A stretch of DNA of 64,000 nucleotides from Xanthoparmelia taractica (Eukaryota; Ascomycota; Lecanoromycetes; Lecanorales; Parmeliaceae): NCBI GenBank assembly GCA_033085395.1, contig MU853196.1, positions 62,001-126,000 of the forward strand, written 5' to 3'. Position numbers and translations under genes: made by a program. A model generated the notes under the pieces. That model made no database searches and had not been told where the DNA came from. It saw only the letters and a program-made list of their open reading frames with translations. Below, in pieces: positions 11,604 to 23,141 of this stretch; position 1 is the first letter of the stretch; each line of letters opens with the position of its first letter.

Positions 11604-13818
11604 GCTCGAACATATAGTGAACGGATTACAACAACAGCATTTGTTGAATCGGCGTCTACGGGTAGAATGTGAGGTTGGCATGGAGTATAGCAGGAAGAGG
11701 ATGTTGATGAATATATAAAGAGTTTGATGACGAGTGAACTACGCACGGGGCGTCTCGGACTTGCCATCAGGTTCCCTGAATCGCTATAGCACCCGAGTGA
11801 TAAGCGCGCCGTGGCGAGCAGGGAGGGGTAAATGCTAGTCCCATAGTGACATCCAGAACAGTGAACAGCCATATGGAGGAGCTCTAAAGACGCCCCAAGG
11901 CTGTTGGAAAGCCGATTAGGGGCGGCTTTTGAGATTCTAAAGAACTGAAGGGGAGAAATCCAACGGCTCCCATATGCATGCAGCAACCCCTCGTCCACAT
12001 GTATTTTCAGCCAGCCCCGTCATTTGCCGGGAACACCGGGACAGAACACATTTGTATAAGGGGAACAGGTCGCATGCGTGGATAAATGACAGGATGGGAA
12101 CTTCGACAAAGGAGTTGCGCCTAAAAGAGTACTTCCAGGATTTGAGATGTCTCAATTTCGACCTTGAACGAAGCGGGACCCTGTTCGGAGGGCCGGACAA
12201 GGTCAGTGATCATCTCCACTGCAGTACCGATGTCTCCTCCTGAATCGAAAATGACGGCCGCGTGGCTGGCTGAAATGGAGGTTCAGGCAGCTCAGGCCTC
12301 CTATCAGATTGGGGGACGCAATCTCGTGGCCTGTCGGAGAATATTCCTGAATTGGAACTGTTCATAAAGGTGGGGTTCGAGCACCACTTCAAATATGAAA
12401 AAGAGCGACCTATCAAATGCCTAAAGTTCAGCCTTGGTAGCAGGAAGCGAGCGTCAAGGTTTCTCAGGTGAGTTTAAGATCTGTGGCTTGCGCAAGGGCG
12501 TGATCGAGATTGCTATTCCTGATTACAACAGTACTAATCTCAATTTAAACAGATGTGCCGTGTCGTTTGGGGGTTCGTGAAGCTGTCACATCTCGAAATG
12601 GAAAAAGTGGCTTACGAAGTACTGATCGACAGCTGAAAGGGATGCAAAGGTCGGGTCGCAAAGATCCGTACCGCCGAGGTACTTCGTACTTCGTAGTGTA
12701 TGGGACGTCTTGACTATGCCAACGATGCGATCCTTACACTATCTTAAATCCCAACATGATTACTGCTCTGATGGTATATCAGTCTGCCTTACCTCTCTTC
12801 TCCGGCGAGCATGCTTGGAAGTTGGAAAGCCGAGAAAGCGTCTCCGAAATTGCGGGCGCCAAGACCGCCAAGAATCACGGGCGGGGGAACAATTCCGAGC
12901 GCCGGGAAGAAGATGCCCGTAGTGCTTGACTGCAACGACGAGTCCACTGTTCCATGACAGGATACTCATGTGCTGAATAGCAGAAATATAACAGCCTTTG
13001 AGACCCTTTGAAATTGTATGATCAAGTAAATCACCTCTACTATCGGCCTCATTCTTACCTTTCACAGGGTCCCTGCCGGGCCTGGTATCCCCAGAAAGTG
13101 ACAATGTAAAAGATCAAACTACTCAAACCTCCGACAAAAATAGGGGTGAGAGTCTTCTAGATTGAATTTGATCCAGTTATTTTGTTCGACTGCGACATGA
13201 ACGATGATACTTGATTTTGCCAACACCTCAATGCCGTCGCGTCTCAAAATACTGTGATCAACGCATCCATTGCCATTGGGGCAATGACTTTGTTTTCGTG
13301 TGGACAACTGTTACGACTATAGCTTGTGGAAGGCTTCAGCAGGCGCACTTCCTGAGAAGGACTGGGGATGCTATTTACCAGCAGTATTAGTTGGCTGGTG
13401 ACGAGTAAGGTACCTATTCTCCCGCCCCTCCATAGTCTCTAATCAACTCTTCACTTGCACTGGCCTTTACTACAATTGGTAGCAACGCACCAGTAGTTCT
13501 TGTTCTTTTTTTTTTTTCTTCCTTTTTTTAAGATGCAGAAAAAGTTTGTCGTATGCAGTCTGATGAGCATTTCCTATATAAAATGCAGTGCCATGGCTAC
13601 GACCGAGTAGAGTCGGGTTGATAGCATGATTACCAGCATCTCTTCTCAAAATGTTTCAGTCTGCTCATTGCAATTTATTCCAATTGACTGCTTAACCTGC
13701 CAATCCATGGTTACATCTCTGCGCCTAAAAGGAGGACAACGGCAAGAGGCTGAAACCCCTCTGAATAAATCGATAGCACCCACCATTTCTCTCTCTAATT
13801 GCGTTCCCGTTTTTCCAC
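11604..13818. other. intergenic, no supported gene
   Basis: About 2.2 kb of scattered short frames with no recognisable domain on either strand. A T-rich run lies at about 13,507-13,530. Part of the left end must be the promoter of the minus-strand NACHT gene. Confidence 0.4.
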
Positions 13819-15084
13819 CTACGTCCTCGCAACGAGGCGCTCAAAGAGCGGAGGCCAGTTCAAAGCTGGCATCGCTTCGAGAGCTCTCGCCATGTTTTCT
13901 GAAGCAATGCGCCGTAGCATGCTAGGCTTGATAAGCTCATCTCGCACAGGGTACGCGCGAGCATATGCGGTTTTAAAGGTGCCCGCGTTGACGCCCATCA
14001 CGTGTGCAATATGTCCAGAGAACAGCTGACGCCCCAGTAGATGCGCTGCCATGTACACACCAATGGCGGCCTTCAAAAGTGGAGAGCGGAGACGGAGACG
14101 GCGTTCAAGCAGACTGTTTCTGCTAATTGCTATGGAGATGAAGTAATTATTTACCCCACCAAAGGTCTGAGAGTAACGAATACAGAGGTCATTCGTCTCG
14201 TCAGCAATTAGTTGAGGGGAAGTGTTCGGACGTTGCAATTCGCGTCGCTCTTCTTCGGCGTCGATGATTCCATCATCGGAATCTGGAGGAGGCAGAAAAG
14301 CAACCATACCATCCACAAGATTCCCAGCAATAAGTTCCAGCGTTATCCTGTGGAGGAATTGCTTCCGGTTGAACCATCCTAAGCTATAGAGATGACGTAC
14401 CCGATCAGGTCTCACCCCAAATACGCCGGAAGCTTCCTCTGGACTCTTTGGTCGGCGCAGAAGATGCGATGCAATGTAAAAGCTTAATGCAACGATGGAA
14501 CGCAGGTCTTCGTTCGGGAGATTTAGCTTCATCAGGGATACCATAGACGCAGCAACCATGATGACAGTGTTGACGGGTTCACCGAAGATGACGCTGAGCT
14601 CTCTGCGCAACCTTGTTGGCAATTCACGATCTGAGCGAACCCTGACCGACCCTGATCCTGTCAAGGCCCTGGTGATAGATTCTAATTCCATGATGAGTAA
14701 GTCTGCTTCCTCAGGTCCGGTAGGATCCGTAGCCGGCCTTGCGCGTGAGCCTGTCTGCGCCCCAGGACCCGTGGGAACCCTAACCGGCCTCGTTTCGCCA
14801 ACCTCCATGATGCCGTGCTCAAGATACGGACGGGGTTGCGCCGGAAAGAAGGTTCACCGGCAGGCAGGGCAGCTGTTGTTGGCCCGAAGCCAGGTGACAA
14901 TACACGACGATCCGACACCATGACCACATGGTAGACGAACCTCCCACTCGACTATTCCGGTCGAGGTGTTCAGCGTGTTGTAATTTTCTAGGCAGATCAT
15001 GCAGTTTGCTTGTACGACTATTCCGGTCGAGGTGTTTAGCGTGTTATGTGCGCCGAGAAGACAATCGAGGAATTCTTGAGCCAT
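13819..15084 (-). CDS. RING finger joined to two TFIIB-type cyclin folds (398 aa model)
   Basis: The RING part (15084-14858) has CMIC, then CGH, a Cys, and CPAC spaced as in a RING. The usual fifth ligand is not clear (GVGSSC follows the His). Its frame stops right after CPACR, but a 69-nt intron (14857-14789, GTGAAC...CGAG) would join it in phase to a second exon, 14788-13819. That exon carries two repeats like the TFIIB core: SIVALSFYIASHLLRR with GVFGVRPDRVRHLY, then AAIGVYMAAHLLGR with MGVNAGTFKTAYARAYP. TFIIB normally has a zinc ribbon ahead of its two cyclin folds; here a RING sits in that place. Alternatively, the second frame starts at its own ATG (14808) and the two are separate genes. 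The acceptor is weak, so the fusion is inference; each domain is well supported. Likely role: transcription or ubiquitin-linked regulation. Confidence 0.6.
14949..15045. repeat. 31-bp direct repeat inside the RING exon
   Basis: The 31-bp unit at 14949-14979 recurs at 15015-15045 with one mismatch, 66 bp apart. Both copies are read in the same frame on the minus strand and encode NTLNTSTGIV twice. One copy lies before the first RING Cys pair and one inside the first loop. Confidence 0.9.
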
Positions 15085-16231
15085 GTTGCGATGGATGATT
15101 TGTTGCTAGGTGGTGACTGGATATGAAGAAAGATGTATGGTCGAGACTTTGACAGGAGGCGAGTCAAGAGATAACCACGCTCTGACGCAAACAACACAGT
15201 CTCTGTGTGTTAAGACTTTCCTTGTGTCTCCGGGATTTTTTTGCGTCAGTTTTCTTCCCAACACAGGGACACAATGAGGCGGTCTGGGAACAAACATCTT
15301 TTCGAAGCCGGTGAGTCGGACAAAGACATTATGAACGTTACAGACAACCGATCACACGGCTTTGTTCTTACACATGGGCCCCTTCACTCTGTCCGTCGGC
15401 AAGTCTAGAATCCCACAAGTAAGCCATTTCAACATGACCAATCTCCAACAAAGCACTCATTTGCATCACCCAACCGCCAAACACAGCCCTCTAAAGCTAC
15501 CCATCGCACCCCACCTGGACTTTCTGTCTCAAGTCCACTGAATCCTACTGATGAGGGACGAAGCTCCAGACTTCTGGCCAGCCAGTGAATGTATGCTCCC
15601 CATCCCCTTTATGGGTATTTTGACCCTGGATAGGATCACCTCGAGTGTATTTATCGTGAACATCATCGAGCAAGTTGATTGCAACATGGCAGATTATCTT
15701 GGGCTAAGTTTCCGGTCCCCTATTGATTTTTGCCCTCTTTTGACGGGAGCAGCATCAACGGCGAGGAAGCTTCCACTAACAGCGCTTTTCCTGTATTCTG
15801 CGGGAATTCTCCAAACTCATCTACAAAATCAGATTCGTTGCAGAGCCCTGCGTTGCCACAGAGATATTGGATGTCACAATTTGAGAAGCCGCGATGCGCG
15901 GAGTGTTCTGGGTACTTTGATTGTTAGTCATTTCGGCATTTCACCTATATTAGACTCATAATGACTGAATTGACAAAAACTCGTTCCCCGAACAGAACGT
16001 ACTGTTGTAGACTCCCAGCTTTTAGGGGCAAGGGTACTTCTACCCGACTTTTATTTACCTTAGGGGTCAACCACCTGGACTCGGACTCGATCAGCCTTGT
16101 GTTCTTAGCGCCGGAAATAGCCGACAATAGCTCCATGTGTTTGGAGTTGACGTTGATATGCAGTGCTCCAACCTTTTCACTATCAGCATGTAGAGTAGGC
16201 GTTTGGGTCTCTTCATTTGTACTGCTGTGCA
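15085..16231. other. intergenic, possible short gene
   Basis: No supported gene. A plus frame ending at 15,927 (C-terminal RCAECSGYFDC) looks protein-like, and an ATG at 15,685 lies in a different frame upstream, but no splice model joins them convincingly and no family is recognised. Confidence 0.3.
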
Positions 16232-17354
16232 ATGTCATCCAATAATACTAATACGGATATTCTCATTGTGAGCTTCTCTCTCCCAGATTCTTACAGTTAT
16301 CAAGCTCATTCGCTTCCAAGGCAGGCGCATTTGCAGCATTTACAGTCGACCTTTTAGTCTACCCTCTGGATACCATCAAGACTCGACTGCAATCACCCGA
16401 CTACAAACGACTCTACACAAACTTTTCAACTAAAGCAGTTAACCGTTCACTCTTTCGTGGCCTGTACCAAGGCATTGGCAGCGTCATACTGGCCACCATA
16501 CCTTCTTGTTAGTTTCTCGATTCAATCCAGCACTCCCCAGGCACTGATCTCTCCAAGCAGGAGCATTCTTCACAACATACGAAGGCACAAAGACGATACT
16601 CGGCCGCACCTCTCTCCCAACCCCCGTAACCCACTCGGTCGCCTCCGCAGCCGGAGAGCTAGTGTCATGCTTCATCCTCACGCCCGCCGAAGTCCTCAAG
16701 CAAAATGCTCAGATGGTCTCCCACCCCCCGCGCTCCCCAACATCCAACAAGCTCTTCGACGGCAACGCCACCATACTAGCCTTGAGAAAATTCAATAGCC
16801 CGACTCAGCTATGGAGAGGTTACACGGCGCTCGCAGGTCGCAATTTGCCCTTTACAGCCATGCAGTTTCCCATGTTCGAACATCTTCGCACATATATACA
16901 TGCATATCGAAGGAGGAGAGGCATAGCAACGGGTTCGCTGTGGGAGACAGCTCTTGTGACCGCCGTCTCGGCCAGTTCAGCAGGCTCGGTAGCTGCGGTA
17001 CTGACGACGCCCATCGATGTCGTCAAGACGAGGATCATGCTCAGCGCTGCTGACAGCCATCAGCCACGAGACGAAGCACAGAAGAAGGCCGCGAAGGAGC
17101 TTGAAGCGCAAGGGAGAGACGCGAAGGCGGAGATTGAAAAGGCGCAACAAGCTGCAAGAGGTGGGAGAGCGAGTGGACTGGCGGTGGGAAAAGAGATACT
17201 GAGGACGGAGGGCATGAAAGGGCTGTTTAGAGGAGGTGCGTTACGAGGTCTTTGGACGGCTTTGGGGTCTGGGCTCTATTTGGGTGTATACGAGAGCGGC
17301 AGAAGGTACCTGGAGGGACGAAGAGGGGGAGCGAATGAAGGTTCTGCGCCTTGA
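16232..17354 (+). CDS. PET8: mitochondrial S-adenosylmethionine carrier (SLC25 family)
   Basis: Three mitochondrial-carrier repeats are visible. Repeat 1 has PLDTIKTRLQ (16,366-16,395). Repeat 2 has TPAEVLKQNAQM, the PxE variant followed by VxKQ that marks SAM carriers. Repeat 3 has TPIDVVKTRIML. A 50-nt intron (16508-16557, GTTAGT...CAAG) joins ATIPS to SGAFFTTYEGTK in phase. QFPMFEHL after repeat 2 and LYLGVYESGRRYL near the C-terminus also fit. A lysine/alanine-rich insert lies between the two helices of repeat 3. The protein sits in the inner mitochondrial membrane, where this family exchanges SAM for S-adenosylhomocysteine. The 5' end is unsure: the frame is open from about 16,250, and the ATG at 16232 would need an intron of only 29 nt, so the true first exon may lie elsewhere. 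Confidence 0.75.
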
Positions 17355-18869
17355 GCGAGCGTGCTGAAGCACCAACTTTACCTGTTCCACGTTCTACCTC
17401 TGAGTTTTATCACAAACCCGAATCAAGCTTCTTCTCATCCAATGTAAGCATCTACAATTATAAAGACGATTGCCCGAGCTCGATTCACAGGTTAGCCGAA
17501 GGGAGCATGCATTTTGATGTCTCAAGATCCGCCCCTTTCTATGCGCCTTTCCTATCAACTCAAGCACAAACACAAGTACACTCCAACCACATCGTCGCCT
17601 TACTTCTGTTTCTCTACTGAAGAGGGCAGGGGAAAAGAAATGCGCTCACTTCGGCCCAGTCGCGAGACCACCTGTACAAGTACGCGGTACAGGCTACGAA
17701 CCCGCTGATTATCTTTCAGGAAGGAAGAGAGGCCTCTAATATGATAGGTGAAGTAGCAGAGCCGAGAGATCATCTCAAGGTATATAGATATGGTGGATTC
17801 TGATGGATTAAGCGGAGCCCGGCTACAACACTCATTCTATCGACGATTGTTACTACATCGATATCACTTTACGATGTAAAGGTAAAGTACATGAGTATAT
17901 CCACCTATTAATTTAATCAATAAGATTCATCGCGATGGTTAAAAGCAGGGAGAAGCTTTATAAAGAAGATCTATCTATCTTGTTCAACAGGGGTTCGTTT
18001 CTCTTGATTCCTGGCTGCGTGGTTACTGTAATTCATCCCGGGAAAATAGTCCGCCCTTCTAGCCCGTGAGATCCTCTCTATGTATACCAACCTGTATGCC
18101 TAGAATCAAGAAAGATAGACCAAACGGTGATTTCCAGCAAAAAGGAGCACGCGCTCTTCGATTCCCTAAAGTACATTATTGTTTTTGGATACAATACTAC
18201 CAAGGATATATGAGCTGCTACCGCTCCCAATAGTTACAACAAGGTTCGTAGGCGTACAGCCAAGTAGCTGCATCCGTCATTCGACACGCCGGTGTTGAAT
18301 GTGCTAGCTTTCCTCCACCAGCAGATCTTCCGCCCCCACCACGCAATGATATAATCTTACGAAACGTCCAACGTCTGCTATCCAAGTTTGCCATCGCCAT
18401 GCGAAACGCCTATCCAGTCCCAGGAAGCAGCAGTCTGACGCTTTCCAGGGTTAGAAAAATGGGCCGTTCGGTTTGCATATATAATCGGAAGACCTCCCTC
18501 CCCGGTCACAATGTCATGATAGATTACCAGGGCGTTTCCTTCTGCAGTCGATCCTAAATACCGGCTCGGAAGCGTAATCTTCATCTTCGTCAGCGCTGAT
18601 CACCGATACTTTGGCTAACATCTCATCCCTGAATATGGCAATCGGGATGTTCGGCGGTAGGTGTACGCTGATGGAGAGAGGCAATGGAATTGAGCGTCCA
18701 AAGTACGACCGAAGTACTATCTGAGATGGATTTGCCAGGTATCGTGGCTAGTGCCGGGTAATAGTGTGACGTTTTGAAGGGTTACAGTAGAATATCAGGC
18801 TCTTTTGGCTGAGTAGTCGCTGGCCACGACTGGTGTGTCTGATGATTGGCTTGGCATACATACGCGAGC
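17355..18869. other. intergenic, no supported gene
   Basis: About 1.5 kb with only short frames, holding the 3' flanks of the carrier gene (plus) and of the glycosyltransferase gene (minus), which converge here. Nothing else was recognised. Confidence 0.4.
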
Positions 18870-20222
18870 TCAGATCGATGGAACCCAATAAGGCTCGTGG
18901 AACTGCGCCATGCATTTGACCAAACTAGGCGGCGAATCCTGCCACTGGACAAGCTCAGTCTGCAAATCCCCACTCGTCATATTGAGATGGTCTTCGACGC
19001 GACCTTGCAAATCTTTGGCTTCCTCGGTTCGATTATCGTAGCCGACGTTGACTGTAGGGACGACTTGTATCCTACCAAGACCAAGGCGCCACAGGTCCTT
19101 GGCAAACAGCGTCGGTTCACCCATATTGCACTCGCCTTCCATATTCCTGCGGAACCGGATTCGGCGCTCCATTATGGGTTTGGCGGATATGACCGCTCCA
19201 CCATTCCAGCATGCATATACTTGGAAAGGCTGATAGTCAAGATACTTGGCGCGAGTCTGCCGGTCGGCCCAAAAGAGGTTGCCGGAAAAATGCCATCCAC
19301 CATCCTGTGCGATCTGCCAGAATGTCTCGCCGACTATCGACCGCGCGACGTAAATGTCGTAGAAGATGGCGCCACCATGCGACCAATCCATACCGCATGT
19401 CATGGTCGCGTGTTGCATTTTCTGTTGGTATAGCAGTTCCAGAATGTCATGGGCACACAAATAAACATCGTTGAGAAAAACAATCTGTGCGTCGGGTGAA
19501 AACTTCGCTTTGTCCATGACCAAGGGCGCCAACGCCAAGTTCGTCAGCCATGCAAGGCCTTCGAATCGGTCTTGTTTCCCATCTTGCGGGCTGACATCAC
19601 TGATAGACATATAGAAAACAACGCCTAGCTGTTCGAGCTCAACTTTTAGAGCCGCTAGGATTTGATACGTGCCATCTGTGGACCTGCCTTCGACAAAAGA
19701 TACAGCGCACCTTCTCGGACCAAGGAAGCGGATAGTCTGAACCATAGATCCTAACAGAGTTGGCAGGACCGAAATAGCCTGATAGAGACCTACAGCGAAT
19801 AGGTACTGGATTCTTCCATCGTTCTCGGTCATCGAGTCGTAGCGTGCAGCAATCGAATTCGGGCATTGAAGTCGCCACATAGTACCATTACCTACTCCCA
19901 TTATCTCCTTTGTATATGTCATCACCTCGTGCGCAGACAGGGTGTTCGTGTCGTGAGGCTTCGTGTCATTTTGCCATTGTTGAATATAATCATCCTCAAA
20001 CACCGGCCCAAGTGTAGCCTGCGCTTCCTTAGCGGCCCGCACGATATCAGACTTATTGCCCTCCTTCAATCAAGACCGTAAAATGGTATCGTCATGATCG
20101 TATTGGAGTAGATTGGGGGATACTCTTTCATCGACAAGGGAAAAGAAGGACCATAGCAAGGAAATTACGCCTAGGACAAGCATTAACTGCACACTGATTT
20201 TCGCCATTTGTATCCGCCGCAT
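18870..20222 (-). CDS. CAP59/CMT1-type glycosyltransferase (430 aa)
   Basis: Exons 20222-20124 and 20063-18870. Exon 1 encodes a type II signal anchor: a short basic N-terminus followed by VQLMLVLGVISLLWSFFSL. Exon 2 carries the PF11735-like domain: FVEGRSTDGTY (nucleotide-sugar binding region), VFLNDVYLCAHDILELL, the hallmark MTCGMDW, and a late ACWNGGAVISA. Members such as Cryptococcus CMT1 and CAP59 are Golgi alpha-1,3-mannosyltransferases or capsule factors; in filamentous fungi they probably build cell-surface or secreted polysaccharide. Without splicing, a TGA lies in frame just before exon 2. A 60-nt, 3n intron with donor GTATCC and acceptor GAAG removes it exactly in phase. The donor is unusual, so a nonsense mutation cannot be excluded. 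Confidence 0.75.
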
Positions 20223-21215
20223 CCTCTCTTGTAAGAGTGTTAGAAGAGAAGGCCCACAAATGCTCGGATGAGATTGTCCAGCATCTTGACTTTGAGCCTT
20301 GCTTGCGCTTTGGGCCGCGCGATTGATATCAATTGTAGTAAAAATGAGGACACGTTGATTTTCATCATTATCCCTTGACTACACGTTATCTCCAGGCCGT
20401 CCTGGCCCCTGATTACCGTTGGCCTCGATGGTGAAACGGCCATCGAGCTCTAAAGTCTTGGCGACGACGGCCCCGAAGAGATTAGGAGGTGAACTTCTGT
20501 GACTGGCAAACTTGCCCAACTGCTGAGTTGATGAATATTTCAATGCATAGGAAAATAGTTGTGTCTGTTGAGAACATAGATTCAATCGCGACTTCTTCGT
20601 TGTTGTTTCAAAGGATTGGAAAAAGAGAAGTAGTGTTGGGAGTAAAGTTTGGACTCAGCAAAAGCTAGTTTCCATCGAAACCATTGCCAAACTTCTGTGC
20701 CTTAATTGAAGATGCTTTTTCAATAAATTGCGAATTCTCGTTCTGCCTGAAACAGGCTTGTTTTTCCGCGTTTTTCAAGAGCTTGAGCAACATGTCTCCC
20801 ATACTCGAGCAATGAGGCTCGACATCTTTGAGGGTTTCGTCTTGTGTGCTGAGCATCCGCTCTCAGTACCAAAAGCACTGAGGACGTGGGGATGCGAAGC
20901 CTAAAGACTATGCCTTCCCCCGTGAGAACATTGCCAAATCGCCCGTCTCAAGTAACTCGGCGATCGCTTCGACAGACACATGACAGCTAGTTCCCGCTAC
21001 CACAGCAATTCATGGCATCGGTGCTCAAAGGAGCTGAGCTGTGGATGGTTGGCCCGATGAAGGCAAGATGACCCTATTCGGAGACACACAGGTGCTGCGG
21101 GCGCGGAGTCCGTGGTGCGGATAATGGCAGTTTCAGAAGACCATCAAGTCTCTAAACATCGAAAGAGCTGACTCGAGCCTTGTCACACTGGCCTAAGATT
21201 TCTCAACGCCACTGC
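20223..21215. other. intergenic, no supported gene
   Basis: About 1 kb between two minus-strand genes. It must hold the promoter of the CAP59-type gene; short frames show no domains. Confidence 0.4.
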
Positions 21216-22304
21216 TCACGGTGCACGAGCCCTACGTCCTCTTCCGGCTTCCACTCCTCCTGGCGACCGCGGCGGGCGATTTGCAGGTATCGCAATTGCG
21301 GGAATAGCCATCCTACCTGGAGGCATTGGAGTCAAGGAAACAGGCCTTCTCGAACCATCGTGACTATCCTGATGCGGTCGTTGTGGTACTTCTGAAAGGC
21401 GAACATAGGCTATGCGTACAATGGCAGTGATACCTATGAGCAGTGGTATTGTTTGGCCCGCCGAGGTCAGCGAATTGACGCCCTGAATCTTGTTCCACTT
21501 GATTGTAAGTTCAGTTGCCGCAATGATTGTACTCGCGACGGCGACGTTACAGGCTCATCGCAGCTTCTGGAGACTTTCGACGTGAATCCTCCTGCTCTAG
21601 AGGTCAGCTTCCTTTAAGAGTAGGGTACTGCGCTACCAGAGGGAGGCACTATACCCAAGCCTCGGTATTGGTTTCTCCGCCACGCATTTCCCTTTGACAA
21701 GTGCCGTCCTTGAGAGCACAATGGCACAGGAGGTTAAGAGTAGAAAGTAGAAAAGTATATTCAGCACACCAAAACTTTTCTCGTTCAATTTGATCTTTGC
21801 AAAGAAGAACCTATACTCCTGACAAGCTTGTCCATCCAGTTGCGGCACTCGGGCAAACCAAAACCACAATTGGAACGATGCTACAGCCACAAGCATCAAA
21901 AAGCTCAATACACTATAGACTCGGCCCGGCCAAACACGGCGGAACCCGAATGAATCTAAAGCAGGATTGTATCCAATAAGTAAACGCCAGATGTACAAAG
22001 GGACAAAGAACAAATAGTAACCAAACGCCAGCACAAGGATAATATAGACCTCGACAACCTGCAGATTCGATACATCAAGGATGACTTGGATGAGCAGTGC
22101 GAGGAAAGTGGCGGCGATAAAAACGCTGTTGGTCAGGCGTAGTTCAACGACTTCGGATAGCGCGAGCCAGGAAGCGAAGTCACCAGCGTACCATTCAAGG
22201 TAGAAGCCGATCCGAATGCCTAATCCGTACATATCGGTGTTTCCATCAAAGCTACAGACCACCATGGCCCGTACACGACTTAATGAGGATACGAGAAGAT
22301 GCAC
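21216..22304 (-). CDS. fungal multipass membrane protein of unknown function
   Basis: Exon 1 runs 22304 to about 21653. It opens with DMYGLGIRIGFYLEWY and then has five to six hydrophobic helices. The minus frame then stops, but after an intron ending just upstream of 21,540 a second exon resumes with ELTIKWNKIQGVNSLTSAGQ and a final helix (QTIPLLIGITAIVRIAYV), then a Pro/Arg-rich tail to the TGA at 21216. This N-terminal signature and the ELTI-W-N plus SAGQ-IP ending recur together in a fungal family I know only as uncharacterised. It likely sits in the plasma or an internal membrane. The exact intron (acceptor GCGAG) is weak and there could be two. An alternative start is the Met at about 22,265, just before the family motif. 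Confidence 0.6.
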
Positions 22305-23141
22305 AAAGCACGGAAGAGATTCAGGCTACGGAATGAGATATGGCTGAAAGGCGTAGCCCGCCCAAGAAATTCTTGTGCAGCAGCGAGGGGAGGTTCAAAT
22401 GGAAGTTTGTTGAACTATAAATAAGCAATATGAATATTCGTCACTGAAGAGACTTAAAGGGTTGTGTGATATGAAGTAGCAATTTGCCTGCTGTGATGCC
22501 GCAGGTCATTTGCCTCGCAATCCAACGGTCTAGGTCACCTGCATGGTGTTCTATTCTGAAAGGTACAACCATAGTTGTTGCTTTGTGACGAACGTCGTTA
22601 TTCGGTTCCCTTGTAGGTACATCAGGTCCGGGAAACGCCAACCTTGATCCGGCACCATCGTCAACCTGGTCGGTGAAGGATGCAGTGGAAGATACCTTGC
22701 TTGGTTCCATCCTGCGCTCTGATAAGGCCGCTTCAGCGCTTTAGGACCCCTTCCCGCATGCGTCCGCGTGCTAACGCTGATAGCCAATTGAAAAATTTAG
22801 ATATATGCACACCTTGTGCGGACGCCTGTCAGATTAATTATTTCCAATACCATCTTGACAACCCTTCTACCTGCCTCAGCGCGCAGCCAATCCCCCAATG
22901 GACTACACAGCCTTCGGTCAGCCCATCCCACCCACGTCTCAGATTTCCTCCCTCATTTCCTGTCGATGTCTTTCCTGCATTTCGTGCTAGGAGCCTCGAT
23001 CTTTAATCGAGAGCTTACCCATAAACAGGGACGCCTGTCTCAATCTATCTACTTGATTCTTGGAAACATTCAAAGCTCCACTTATACTTAGTTTTTGTGC
23101 GAGACGTAAGCATCGGGAGACGACGAGTGACGAGTGACCAA
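22305..23141. other. intergenic, no supported gene
   Basis: About 0.8 kb between divergent starts, the membrane-protein gene (minus) and the SDR pseudogene (plus). No domain was seen in the short frames. Confidence 0.4.

Noticed and set aside
12360..12400. GGGGTTCGAGCACC as the T-arm of a tRNA gene
   Set aside because: No matching acceptor, D-arm or anticodon stem could be folded around it.
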